The translations under genes and the position numbers were made by a program. This document shows positions 1 through 6,761 of a DNA stretch of 12,271 bases, piece by piece. The number at the start of each line of letters is the position of its first letter. Position 1 is the stretch's first letter. The notes below the pieces were generated by a model. That model ran no database searches and was not told where the DNA came from. It was given only the letters and a program-made list of their open reading frames with translations. Origin of the DNA: Firmicutes bacterium UBA2296. GTDB taxonomy: Bacteria; Bacillota; UBA994. The DNA is taken from the NCBI GenBank assembly GCA_002345475.1, contig DDWC01000224.1, positions 1 to 12,271 of the forward strand, in the 5' to 3' direction.

Positions 1-1634
1 AGGTTCAGTCCCACGATGGCGGCATGGGAAGTGAGTCCGCCCTCCTCGGTGATAATGCCGCCGGCGCGTTCCAACGCAGTCATGTACTCTCTATCCGTGG
101 CCGGCACCACCAGGATGTCCCCGCGTTGCATGAAATTCTCGGCCTCTTCTGCGGAGCGCACCACACACGCCGTGCCCTCGCTGACCAGACTCCCAATGCC
201 ACTACCCCTGGCCAAGACATCGCCCACGACGTGGACCCGAAGCAGGTTAGTTGTTCCTGGAACTCCCACGGGGACCCCGGCTGTGATGACCACGAGGTCG
301 CCGTTCCTGATGAAGCCTTCCTCCAGTGAGCGTTTGACAGCGTTCTCCATCAGCTCATCCGTGTTGGCTACTGCGTCTCCCAGCACGGGGTGAACTCCCC
401 AGAACAGATTCATGCGTCTGGCAACACTGGACAAGGTGGTAACAGCCACGACGGGAGCTTGCGGACGGTATTTGGCGACCATGCGCGCCGTCGAGCCCGA
501 TTGGGTTGAAGTCAGGATAGCTGTGGCTGCCAACTCATTGGCTACCTGTACCGTAGCGTGGCTGATGGCATCAGTAGTAGTGCTGGCCGTGCTTTCCACA
601 CGCTTGCGTCTCATGTCTTCGTAAGCCAGCGCTTTTTCACTGCGCTCAGCTATTCTGGCCATCGTCAGCACCGATTCCACAGGGTACTTGCCACTGGCAG
701 TCTCGCCGGAAAGCATGATGGCGTCGCTGCCGTCAAAAATTGCGTTGGCGATATCGCTGGCCTCTGCCCTGGTGGGCCTGGGGTTGCGAATCATGGAATC
801 CAGCATCTGAGTGGCTGTAATAACCGGTTTCCCGACTCGGTTGCATTTTTCAATCATGCGCTTCTGGATGATGGGCACCTCTTCGGCCGGGAACTCCACT
901 CCCATGTCCCCCCGAGCCACCATGAGCCCGTCAGAGAATTTAAGTATTGCATCGAGGTTGTCGATGCCCTCCTTGTTTTCAATCTTTGCGATAATGGGGA
1001 TTTCTGCACCGTGCTTTTCCAGGAACTTGCGTATCTCGTGCACGTCGGTAGAATTGCGCATGAAGGAGGCGGCCACATAGTCTACGCCCTGCTCAATGCC
1101 AAATCTCAGATCGGCCTCATCCTGAGCCGAGATAGTCGGCAGGTTAACCCTGCGCGAGGGGATGTTGATCCCCTTGCGATTGCTGAGTATGCCACCGACC
1201 ACAACGCGACATACGATATCTGGCCCTTCGATGGCCTTGACGGACATCTCGATAAGGCCGTCATCCAGGAGAAGCCGATCGCCAACTTCTATGTCCTGAG
1301 CCAGATTGGCGTAAGTAACGCTGACCCTCTTGTCGGTGCCTTCGACCGGCAGTACGGTAAGGATGAACTCGTCACCGCCTGTCAACTGCACAGCCCCCTG
1401 GGCAAAGGTTCCAATGCGTATTTCCGGCCCCTTGGTGTCCAGCATCAAGGCAATGTGTTTGTGCTCTTCTGAGGCTATCTTTCGTATCAGACTGATTCTC
1501 ATGGCGTGGTCCGCGTGGGTTCCGTGAGAGAAATTGAGTCGCGCAACATCCATGCCTGCCCGCATAATTTGCCTGAGGATCTCAGGGTCGTCGCTGGCCG
1601 GTCCTATGGTGCACACTATTTTTGTCTTGCGCAT
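1..1634 (-). CDS. pyk: Pyruvate kinase with C-terminal PEP-utiliser domain, partial (C-terminus beyond left edge)
   Basis: Catalyses phosphoenolpyruvate + ADP to pyruvate + ATP, the last ATP-yielding step of glycolysis, in the cytoplasm. The minus-strand frame is open from the ATG at 1634-1632 to the window edge, giving 544 visible codons. The N-terminus has the family start (KTKIVCTIGPAS) and the LNFSHG nucleotide/phosphate motif with Arg32, Asn34 and Ser36. IIAKIENKEGI carries the catalytic Lys217 and metal-ligand Glu219, followed by MVARGDMGVE and ITATQMLDSM. After the usual core of about 470 residues the frame continues into the extra C-terminal domain; GGLTSHAAIVG near residues 532-542, with His at about 537, resembles the swivelling-domain motif of PEP synthase-type enzymes. 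This extension is known from Bacillus/Geobacillus-type pyruvate kinases. The start is supported by GGGGGTG about 5 bases upstream. The neighbouring acetyltransferase is divergent. Confidence 0.96.
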   Translation of the reverse strand, partial: MRKTKIVCTIGPASDDPEILRQIMRAGMDVARLNFSHGTHADHAMRISLIRKIASEEHKHIALMLDTKGPEIRIGTFAQGAVQLTGGDEFILTVLPVEGTDKRVSVTYANLAQDIEVGDRLLLDDGLIEMSVKAIEGPDIVCRVVVGGILSNRKGINIPSRRVNLPTISAQDEADLRFGIEQGVDYVAASFMRNSTDVHEIRKFLEKHGAEIPIIAKIENKEGIDNLDAILKFSDGLMVARGDMGVEFPAEEVPIIQKRMIEKCNRVGKPVITATQMLDSMIRNPRPTRAEASDIANAIFDGSDAIMLSGETASGKYPVESVLTMARIAERSEKALAYEDMRRKRVESTASTTTDAISHATVQVANELAATAILTSTQSGSTARMVAKYRPQAPVVAVTTLSSVARRMNLFWGVHPVLGDAVANTDELMENAVKRSLEEGFIRNGDLVVITAGVPVGVPGTTNLLRVHVVGDVLARGSGIGSLVSEGTACVVRSAEEAENFMQRGDILVVPATDREYMTALERAGGIITEEGGLTSHAAIVGLN

Positions 1635-1639
1635 AATTA

Positions 1640-1689
1640 CACCCCCATAATGCCGGTTTGGCCCGGCACTTATCAGGCTTATTTTATCA
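1640..1689 (-). promoter_or_regulatory. Putative pyk promoter (extended -10) and leader with hairpin and Shine-Dalgarno
   Basis: On the minus strand TAAAAT (1686-1681) is preceded by TGA (1689-1687), giving an extended -10 element. No good -35 is visible. Transcription would start near 1674, leaving a leader of about 40 bases. The leader contains the inverted repeat TGCCGG-6-CCGGCA (1651-1668) and then GGGGGTG (1646-1640) in front of the ATG. The hairpin ends about 16 bases from the start codon, so it could affect translation or be an operator. No regulator can be named. Confidence 0.45.
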
Positions 1690-1721
1690 CAGTCATGGAG
1701 CAAACCGCAGTGATGGCATTG

Positions 1722-1737
1722 GCCTTTAGCTAAAGGC
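1722..1737. promoter_or_regulatory. Perfect 16-bp palindrome, candidate operator
   Basis: GCCTTTAGCTAAAGGC is identical to its own reverse complement over all 16 bases. It lies between divergent pyk and the acetyltransferase gene, upstream of the putative pyk -10 and about 60 bases before the acetyltransferase start. A second, shorter palindrome (CCCCGCGGGG, 1749-1758) follows 11 bases later. The position and symmetry suit a dimeric regulator; with no loop it is a poor terminator. The regulator is unknown. Confidence 0.4.
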
Positions 1738-1799
1738 AGGAACAATTCCCCCGCGGGGCGAATAATGCTGGGAGATTAGTGCTAAGAGAGGTGCCGAAG

Positions 1800-3047
1800 A
1801 TGCCAAGAAGAATTACACTGTTACAGGGTGAGCAGGAGGCAAGCATGTTTGCCAGAGTCCTGTTGAATGCCTACCCCAGCATGACTTTGTCCCAGGAGCA
1901 ACTTTCTGAACGTCTGCTGGATACGCAAGCTAATGACGACATCAGCAGTTATCACTTAATCTATGACGAAGACAAACTGGTGGGTGGCATGCGCCTGCTG
2001 GACTTCACCATGAACTACCACGGTCAATTGATACCTGCCGGTGGCGTAGGGAGTGTCGCAGTAGACCTGCTGCACAAGAAGCAGGGTATCGCCAGGGAGC
2101 TGATAGAGCACTATATTGACTATTACGAGGAGAGAGAGACCTATCTGGCCATTCTCTATCCGTTCCGTCCTGACTTCTACCATCGCATGGGCTTTGGATA
2201 TGGGACTAAGATGAACCAATATGACTTTTCCCCCGCCAGTCTGCCTCGCAGGGCCTTTGGGGGGCAATGGCGTTACTTGACCGAGGACGACAAGGAGGCC
2301 CTTCGCCAGTTCCACAACAGTCAGGCCCGCCAACAGAACGGCTATTGCCTTATGAGTAAGTTCGCGGCTCAGGCTTTGTTCCGTGCTCATGCGTCCAATA
2401 AGACGTTACTTGGGTACGAACGGGACGGTGTTCTGGCGGCCTATGTTGCCTTCAATTTCCGCAAGGCACACGATAATAACTTCGTGCGCAACAACCTGGT
2501 CATTCGCGACATGGAATGGGATTCCCCCGATAGCCTGAATGCCCTTTGCCACTTTCTCAACACACAGGCGGACCAGATTGAGCGAATTGTCTACGCGACT
2601 CAGAACAACGATTTCTACCGGTTGCTTCGCGATGTCCGCAGCAGTACCTACAACATGATTCCATCGGTTTACCACGAGAGCAATACCGCAGGAAGCGGCA
2701 TCATGTATCGCATAACGAACTTTCGCAGGTTCCTGTCCACGACACAGGCTCGCGACTTCAATGGCATGGACATTCAGCTGACCATAGAACTGCGGGACAG
2801 TTTCCGGCCGCACAACCAGGGTAGCCACCACATAACTTTCAACCAGGGGCGCGCTCTGGTTACTCCAAGTGGCGGAGGTATAGTGATATCCCTTGACATT
2901 GCCGAGCTCTCTGCGCTGCTCATGGGCGCGGTCAGCTTTGTCCAATTGTATCAATTGGGTTTGGTGGAGACCGATTCTCAAAACGTTGCCGTGCTCGACG
3001 AGCTCTTCCGTACAAGGCAGGAGCCTCGCTGCGTCACAGCTTTTTAG
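1800..3047 (+). CDS. Eis-like GNAT N-acetyltransferase with C-terminal sterol-carrier-like domain
   Basis: Predicted cytosolic acetyl-CoA-dependent N-acetyltransferase of the Eis family, 415 residues, close to the usual length of about 400. The N-terminal GNAT domain has the acetyl-CoA-binding strand and loop GGVGSVAVDLLHKKQGIA (about 81-98; Lys replaces the more usual Arg of the loop) and FYHRMGFGYG (126-135). A second, degenerate GNAT-like region follows, and residues from about 300 resemble the SCP2-like domain. In the mycobacterial enzyme Tyr126 and the C-terminal carboxylate of a terminal Phe are catalytic. Here Tyr127 and a terminal Phe occupy equivalent places, which fits an active enzyme. 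The substrate is unknown: aminoglycosides, polyamines and protein lysines are known for relatives. The ATG at 1800 is preferred because AGAGGTG lies 6 bases upstream; an in-frame GTG at 1779 lacks an equally good site. A gene convergent to it follows beyond a stem-loop. Confidence 0.85.
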   Translation: MPRRITLLQGEQEASMFARVLLNAYPSMTLSQEQLSERLLDTQANDDISSYHLIYDEDKLVGGMRLLDFTMNYHGQLIPAGGVGSVAVDLLHKKQGIARELIEHYIDYYEERETYLAILYPFRPDFYHRMGFGYGTKMNQYDFSPASLPRRAFGGQWRYLTEDDKEALRQFHNSQARQQNGYCLMSKFAAQALFRAHASNKTLLGYERDGVLAAYVAFNFRKAHDNNFVRNNLVIRDMEWDSPDSLNALCHFLNTQADQIERIVYATQNNDFYRLLRDVRSSTYNMIPSVYHESNTAGSGIMYRITNFRRFLSTTQARDFNGMDIQLTIELRDSFRPHNQGSHHITFNQGRALVTPSGGGIVISLDIAELSALLMGAVSFVQLYQLGLVETDSQNVAVLDELFRTRQEPRCVTAF

Positions 3048-3072
3048 ACAGGTAGCAGTTAGTCCGGGAGAA

Positions 3073-3112
3073 CAGAGAGCAGAGGACGCTATTGTGCGCC
3101 CTCTGCTCTCTG
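3073..3112. terminator. Bidirectional stem-loop between convergent genes
   Basis: A perfect 13-bp inverted repeat, CAGAGAGCAGAGG (3073-3085) with CCTCTGCTCTCTG (3100-3112), surrounds a 14-base loop. Inside the loop CGC/GCG (3087-3089 with 3096-3098) can pair further around TATTGT. It lies in the 82-base gap between the convergent acetyltransferase and YczE-like genes. The T-run is weak on both sides (TCTTTAATATT on the plus strand), so it is an imperfect intrinsic terminator, but stem and position favour that role. Confidence 0.65.
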
Positions 3113-3129
3113 CCACGTCTTTAATATTG

Positions 3130-3804
3130 TCATGCGACTTTCGCTCGCACTTTCACCCTTTTGGCTACGGGGACCACCATCACCTGTGCCGCCAGCGCGC
3201 TGATGCCCGTAAGATGACGCATGAAGTCAAAGCACATCTGCACCGCCGGGCCGCTGGTCACTGATAGTATCACGGTGCCAACACCTACCGGCCCACCTAA
3301 GATCCATCCGACCACCAAAACCGTAACCTCTATGGCAGTGCGTATACGCCCCACCGGCTGCCCAGTACGGGTAGTTAGGGCCAGCATCAGGCTATCCCTC
3401 GGGCCCGCTCCCAATCCTCCGCTCATGTACATTGCGCCGCCAAACGCGGCCAGAGCAATGCTGATTACTATGTACAGTATGCCCTGGTATAGTCCCTGTG
3501 CCGCGGGCAATACGTTCATGGCGTTAAGCAGGTCAAAAAACCCGCCCACCATGATCATATTCATTATGGTGGCCACATGTGGCCTGATGCCAAGGGCGTA
3601 GCTCACAGCTATGATGATCAGGCCGAAGATTTGCGTGACCTGGCCTTGAGTCAGGCCGACATGTCTGGCCAAACCCATGTGGAATACTGTCCATGGGTTA
3701 ACGCCTAAACCCGCTTTTACTGAGAAGAGTATCCCCCCTGCGAAAATAGCGATTCCTACTGTTGTATAGATGAAACGCAGAGAGAAGAGAGACTGTTTGT
3801 TCAT
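3130..3804 (-). CDS. YczE/YyaS/YitT-family integral membrane protein
   Basis: Predicted inner-membrane protein of 224 residues with about five hydrophobic segments and a short basic C-terminal tail (KRVKVRAKVA). The N-terminus enters the membrane at once (FIYTTVGIAIFAGGILFSV) and is followed by KAGLGVNPWTVFHMGL. The later GGLGAGPRDSLMLAL, with its Gly-rich GPRD element, is characteristic of the YczE group. The biochemical function of the family is not established. The start is supported by GAAGGAA (3817-3811) 6 bases upstream. Only 25 bases separate it from the upstream chromate-transporter half, so it is probably the last gene of that operon. No soluble domain or catalytic motif was seen. 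Confidence 0.82.
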   Translation of the reverse strand: MNKQSLFSLRFIYTTVGIAIFAGGILFSVKAGLGVNPWTVFHMGLARHVGLTQGQVTQIFGLIIIAVSYALGIRPHVATIMNMIMVGGFFDLLNAMNVLPAAQGLYQGILYIVISIALAAFGGAMYMSGGLGAGPRDSLMLALTTRTGQPVGRIRTAIEVTVLVVGWILGGPVGVGTVILSVTSGPAVQMCFDFMRHLTGISALAAQVMVVPVAKRVKVRAKVA

Positions 3805-3829
3805 TATACATTCCTTCTTTGCTTGGCAT

Positions 3830-4360
3830 TCAGTATATTACTATGCCCAGTAGCCCTGCGCCGAGCAAGATAAGGATTGGGCTTATCTTCTTGGTCTGTA
3901 GCAGCGCCAGCACCGCCACTGCAACCAGCAGGGACTTCAGGTCGACGATAGCGGTGCGCCCAACGACTATGGCCGCTGTGAAGATGAGCACCACCACCAC
4001 CGGGCGAATGTTGTAGAATAGTCCGGCCATTTCTGCCGATCCTGCAAACTGTACGGCAAAATAGGCCAAAGTCATGATAGCCACAAGAGAAGGCAATATT
4101 ACACCCAGCGTCGCGGCAAGGGAGCCTGCAACTCCCGCCACCTTGTAACCGACGAAGGTCGCGGAGTTAATGCTTACCGGACCCGGCGTCACTTCGGCGA
4201 CCCCGATGATATCCATGAACTGACCCGGGGTCAGCCAGGCGTGGTGAACGACGATTTCCCTCTGGATGAGGGGTATCATTACGTAACCGCCGCCGTAACT
4301 GAACAAGCCAATTATCACGAAAGTACTGAACAGTTGCCAGAGCAGGACCAGCGCGGTCAT
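3830..4360 (-). CDS. chrA: Chromate transporter, short-chain CHR protein (second half)
   Basis: A 176-residue single-domain CHR-family membrane protein. Paired short-chain CHR proteins are thought to act together as a chromate (oxyanion) efflux carrier. Family motifs visible are FSYGGGYVMIPLIQREIV near the N-terminus, the WLTPGQFMDIIGVAEVTPGP loop segments, and INSATFVGYK, followed by alternating hydrophobic segments to the C-terminus. The ATG at 4360 overlaps the stop of the upstream half by four bases (ATGA), a classic coupling arrangement, and fits the family N-terminus. The same frame is open further upstream to 4489, but those codons lie inside the other chrA gene and give a non-hydrophobic, Gly/Arg/Pro-rich peptide, so they are not counted. 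The real substrate could be another oxyanion. Confidence 0.9.
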   Translation of the reverse strand: MTALVLLWQLFSTFVIIGLFSYGGGYVMIPLIQREIVVHHAWLTPGQFMDIIGVAEVTPGPVSINSATFVGYKVAGVAGSLAATLGVILPSLVAIMTLAYFAVQFAGSAEMAGLFYNIRPVVVVLIFTAAIVVGRTAIVDLKSLLVAVAVLALLQTKKISPILILLGAGLLGIVIY

Positions 4361-4944
4361 GGCTTCTTCACCTGCCATCCTTCCAGTCGAGCCCTGAGTA
4401 CTCCATATGTGGCCGCTCCCGCAATCAGGAGTGCCGGGTGGACGCCTATGGCGCTGCCCAGAAGAGCCAGGCCTGCTACCATCCAGCAATGGCTATCCAG
4501 TAACACGATGCGGCCCAGGTTGAAGGCCGCTCCTGCGATTAAGGCGACCACAGCCGGTCTGATGCCAAGGAAAAACTTGATCAGGGGCTCCGGTGGGGTT
4601 GTCACGTTGAGGGTTGCGGCAATAGCCACTATGATCAGGAATGACGGCAGGACGACCCCTGCGGTTGCTGCCAGAACACCTGTGATCCCCATCATTTTGT
4701 ACCCTGTGAAAATAGCCGTGTTTACGGCTATTGCGCCCGGTCCAGCCTGAGCGACAGCCAGACAGTCCATAAATTGCTTGGTGTCGAGCCAGTGTCGTCG
4801 ATCAACCAGTTCCCGCTGGATTATGGGCAACATGGCGTATCCGCCACCAAAAGTAAAGGCACCCACACGAAAAAAGCTCCAGAAAATCGATTGGAGACAG
4901 AGACGGTCACAACTTTCTGCCTGGTTTTGCTCCTGGCTTTTCAC
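4357..4944 (-). CDS. chrA: Chromate transporter, short-chain CHR protein (first half)
   Basis: The partner half-transporter, about 195 residues, integral membrane. After a polar N-terminal stretch it shows the CHR signature FTFGGGYAMLPIIQRELV, then HWLDTKQFMDCLAVAQAGPG and VNTAIFTGYK, followed by hydrophobic helices and a basic tail. It is a homologue of the next gene, and the two CHR proteins form a tandem pair as in Bacillus-type two-gene systems. I favour the GTG at 4944-4942 because GGGGAG (4958-4953) lies 8 bases upstream. The in-frame GTG at 4953 overlaps that site and has no usable spacing, though it cannot be excluded. An extended -10 at 4974-4982 gives a short leader. Divergent hbd lies on the other side. 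Confidence 0.9.
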   Translation of the reverse strand: MKSQEQNQAESCDRLCLQSIFWSFFRVGAFTFGGGYAMLPIIQRELVDRRHWLDTKQFMDCLAVAQAGPGAIAVNTAIFTGYKMMGITGVLAATAGVVLPSFLIIVAIAATLNVTTPPEPLIKFFLGIRPAVVALIAGAAFNLGRIVLLDSHCWMVAGLALLGSAIGVHPALLIAGAATYGVLRARLEGWQVKKP

Positions 4945-4973
4945 ACTGTTCACTCCCCATAATGCACCCCATC

Positions 4974-4982
4974 ATTATAACA
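4974..4982 (-). promoter_or_regulatory. Putative extended -10 promoter of the chrA-chrA-yczE operon
   Basis: On the minus strand TGTTATAAT gives a perfect -10 (TATAAT, 4979-4974) with a TGn extension (4982-4980). No convincing -35 lies 15-18 bases upstream, as is common for extended -10 promoters. Predicted initiation is near 4967, about 23 bases before the favoured GTG at 4944. Confidence 0.55.
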
Positions 4983-4997
4983 TAAAGAGGTGAAGTG

Positions 4998-5027
4998 ACG
5001 CGCAGGCAGGATATCTGCGCGTTGACA
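4998..5027 (+). promoter_or_regulatory. hbd: Inverted repeat abutting a TTGACA -35 element upstream of hbd
   Basis: ACGCGCAG (4998-5005) and CTGCGCGT (5015-5022) are perfect 8-bp complements separated by 9 bases. The right arm ends on the first base of TTGACA (5022-5027), a consensus -35. No good -10 sits 16-18 bases further on (the best is GATTGT at 5046-5051, 3 of 6 matches), so the promoter may depend on an activator or differ from the sigma-70 type. The repeat is a plausible operator for hbd-crt and could also affect the divergent chrA promoter. Confidence 0.45.
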
Positions 5028-5082
5028 TGGAAGTATAAACATCAGGATTGTTCTACATATCACTATTTGGAGGAGGGTTTTT

Positions 5083-5937
5083 GTGGACATCAAGACAATT
5101 ATGGTTGTTGGCGCCGGCCAGATGGGTAGCGGTATTGCGCAAGTGGCAGCGCAGGCCGGGTACAATTGCATCCTATGTGATCAACAGACCGCCTATGTGG
5201 AAAGGGCGCTGGCGAATATCGACAAATTTCTTGAACGCAGCGTGCAAAAAGGTAAGATGGGTGCCGATGAGAAGAAGGCTGTGCTTTCCCGCATCTACAT
5301 TACTTCTGAGATGGATATGGCGGCTCAGGCCGATCTGGTGGTAGAGGCGGTAACGGAGAATCTCGAAGTGAAAAAGGGGGTCTTCATCGAGCTGGACAGA
5401 ATCGCCCAACCGCACACCATCCTGGCCAGCAATACCTCCAGTCTGGCCCTCACGCAACTGGCGGGCTTCACTAAACGACCTGATAAGGTTATCGGCATGC
5501 ACTTTATGAACCCAGTGCCCCTCATGCAACTGGTTGAGGTCATAAGAGCTGTGCAGACCAGTGACGATACCTATGCGGCTACGCAGTCAGTAATCAGCAG
5601 AATGGACAAGACCGGAGTGATGGTCAACGACTATCCCGGTTTTGTCGTCAACCGTTTGCTGATACCTATGATAAACGAGGCAGCGTTCTGTTTGCAGGAA
5701 GGCGTGGCGGGACCGGAGGAAATAGACAACGTCATGAAACTGGGAGCCAATCATCCGTTGGGGCCGCTGGCTCTGGGAGACCTTATTGGTCTGGATGTAT
5801 GCCTTTCTATCATGGAGGTCCTGCAAAGCGGACTGGGCGATGACAAATACAGACCTAGCCCCTATCTGCGCCGCCTGGTACAGGCAGGCCATCTGGGACG
5901 CAAAACAGGCAAGGGGTTTTACGAGTACAACAAATAA
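5083..5937 (+). CDS. hbd: 3-hydroxybutyryl-CoA dehydrogenase
   Basis: Interconverts acetoacetyl-CoA and 3-hydroxybutyryl-CoA with NAD(P)H, in butyrate formation or in beta-oxidation of short acyl chains. It has 284 residues, the usual size of clostridial Hbd. The Rossmann motif GAGQMG is at 10-15, and an acidic Asp33 at the end of the second strand favours NAD(H). LASNTSSL (114-121) and MHFMNPVP (139-146) follow. His140 and Glu152 have the 12-residue spacing of the catalytic dyad in 3-hydroxyacyl-CoA dehydrogenases. The C-terminal domain has PGFVVNRLLIPMINEA, NHPLGPLALGDLIGLD and the usual ending GRKTGKGFYEY. The start is GTG with a strong GGAGGAGGG and a five-T spacer. crt follows after 11 bases, so the two are cotranscribed. 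No thiolase, acyl-CoA dehydrogenase or Etf gene is in the window. Confidence 0.97.
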   Translation: MDIKTIMVVGAGQMGSGIAQVAAQAGYNCILCDQQTAYVERALANIDKFLERSVQKGKMGADEKKAVLSRIYITSEMDMAAQADLVVEAVTENLEVKKGVFIELDRIAQPHTILASNTSSLALTQLAGFTKRPDKVIGMHFMNPVPLMQLVEVIRAVQTSDDTYAATQSVISRMDKTGVMVNDYPGFVVNRLLIPMINEAAFCLQEGVAGPEEIDNVMKLGANHPLGPLALGDLIGLDVCLSIMEVLQSGLGDDKYRPSPYLRRLVQAGHLGRKTGKGFYEYNK

Positions 5938-5948
5938 GGAGATGACAT

Positions 5949-6713
5949 ATGGCTAGATTCCTGCAGTGGGATGAGAAGGCTGGCTATGCCATTTTGACCA
6001 TAGACAGGCCGGAAGCTCTAAATGCCCTTAACGAAGAGGTTCTGGAGGAGCTGTCGTCTCTGCTTCGCCAGCATGAACAGGACATCCGCATCAAGACATT
6101 GGTCATCACCGGATCCGGTCGGGCTTTTGTGGCTGGGGCAGACATTTCTGCCATGCACGGCATGTCCCCCCGCGAGGCCAAGCTGTTTTCGCTGCGGGGC
6201 CACGAGGTCATGCAACAGCTGGCAGACTTTCCGGTGCCCGTCATAGCTGCCATCAATGGTTTCGCCCTCGGGGGTGGCCTGGAGCTGGCTCTGGCTTGTG
6301 ACATCCGTCTCGGTAGCGTCAAAGCCAGAATGGGACAACCGGAGGTTACTCTCGGTATAACTCCCGGGTTTGCCGGGACGGCGCGGCTGGGTCGCATTAT
6401 CGGACCCTCCAAGGCCAAAGAACTGCTATTTACTGGACGCATGGTGGATGCGCACGAGGCCCTGGCATTGGGTTTGCTCAACTACGTGTATGAGCCTGAT
6501 GAGCTAATGCCCAAAGCCGAGGAACTGGCACAGTCCATCAGTAAAAATTCCGGTGTGACCCTAAGGCTGCTTAAGTCTGCAACTAACGGCGGGTGCCTGG
6601 GTGTTGGCACCTATGAAGCAGAGATGTTTTCTCGTTGCTTCAGCACGATGGATCAGAAAGAGGGCATGCAGGCCTTTCTTGAGAAACGCAAACCGGAGTT
6701 TCGCAACAGATAA
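5949..6713 (+). CDS. crt: Enoyl-CoA hydratase/isomerase (crotonase)
   Basis: Hydrates crotonyl-CoA to 3-hydroxybutyryl-CoA or the reverse, acting directly beside Hbd on the same intermediate. It has 254 residues, normal for crotonase. Early strands read ILTIDRPEALNALN. The oxyanion-hole segments are AFVAGADISAM (59-69) and INGFALGGGLELALACDI (102-119). Both catalytic glutamates are present: Glu112 in GGGLEL and Glu132 in GQPE, 20 residues apart as in rat mitochondrial hydratase (Glu144/Glu164). GITPGFAGTARLGRIIGP follows, close to clostridial Crt. The start ATG has AAGGAGATG shortly upstream in the 11-base gap after hbd. It is followed at once by a strong stem-loop. Confidence 0.95.
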   Translation: MARFLQWDEKAGYAILTIDRPEALNALNEEVLEELSSLLRQHEQDIRIKTLVITGSGRAFVAGADISAMHGMSPREAKLFSLRGHEVMQQLADFPVPVIAAINGFALGGGLELALACDIRLGSVKARMGQPEVTLGITPGFAGTARLGRIIGPSKAKELLFTGRMVDAHEALALGLLNYVYEPDELMPKAEELAQSISKNSGVTLRLLKSATNGGCLGVGTYEAEMFSRCFSTMDQKEGMQAFLEKRKPEFRNR

Positions 6714-6720
6714 GCAAAAC

Positions 6721-6752
6721 AAGAGGAGACCACCGCCAGGTGGTCTCCTCTT
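6721..6752. terminator. Strong intrinsic terminator between convergent crt and ATP-grasp gene
   Basis: A perfect 14-bp stem, AAGAGGAGACCACC (6721-6734) with GGTGGTCTCCTCTT (6739-6752), has a four-base GCCA loop. Read from the minus strand the stem is followed by a T-rich run (TTGTTTTG, in the 6713-6720 stretch), so it should terminate the ATP-grasp gene well. Towards the plus side it ends in CTCTT without a longer T-run. It lies 8 bases after the crt stop and 10 before the end of the convergent gene. Confidence 0.85.
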
Positions 6753-6761
6753 ATGAAACGG

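Noticed and set aside
558..1472. Long plus-strand open frame of 304 codons
   Set aside because: It is antisense to pyruvate kinase, whose minus-strand frame carries all family motifs. The plus-strand translation shows no recognisable domain and no good Shine-Dalgarno.
1749..1758. CCCCGCGGGG as a terminator
   Set aside because: It has no loop and no T-run, and lies between divergent genes where a terminator is not expected. It is kept only as a possible operator.
1956..3116. Minus-strand open frames of 144 and 236 codons (1956-2390, 2406-3116)
   Set aside because: They lie antisense to the Eis-like gene, the larger one runs through the terminator stem, and their translations resemble no known family.
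4361..4489. Upstream extension of the second chrA frame to 4489
   Set aside because: These 43 codons overlap the first chrA gene and encode a Gly/Arg/Pro-rich peptide unlike any CHR N-terminus. The ATG at 4360 with ATGA coupling explains the start.
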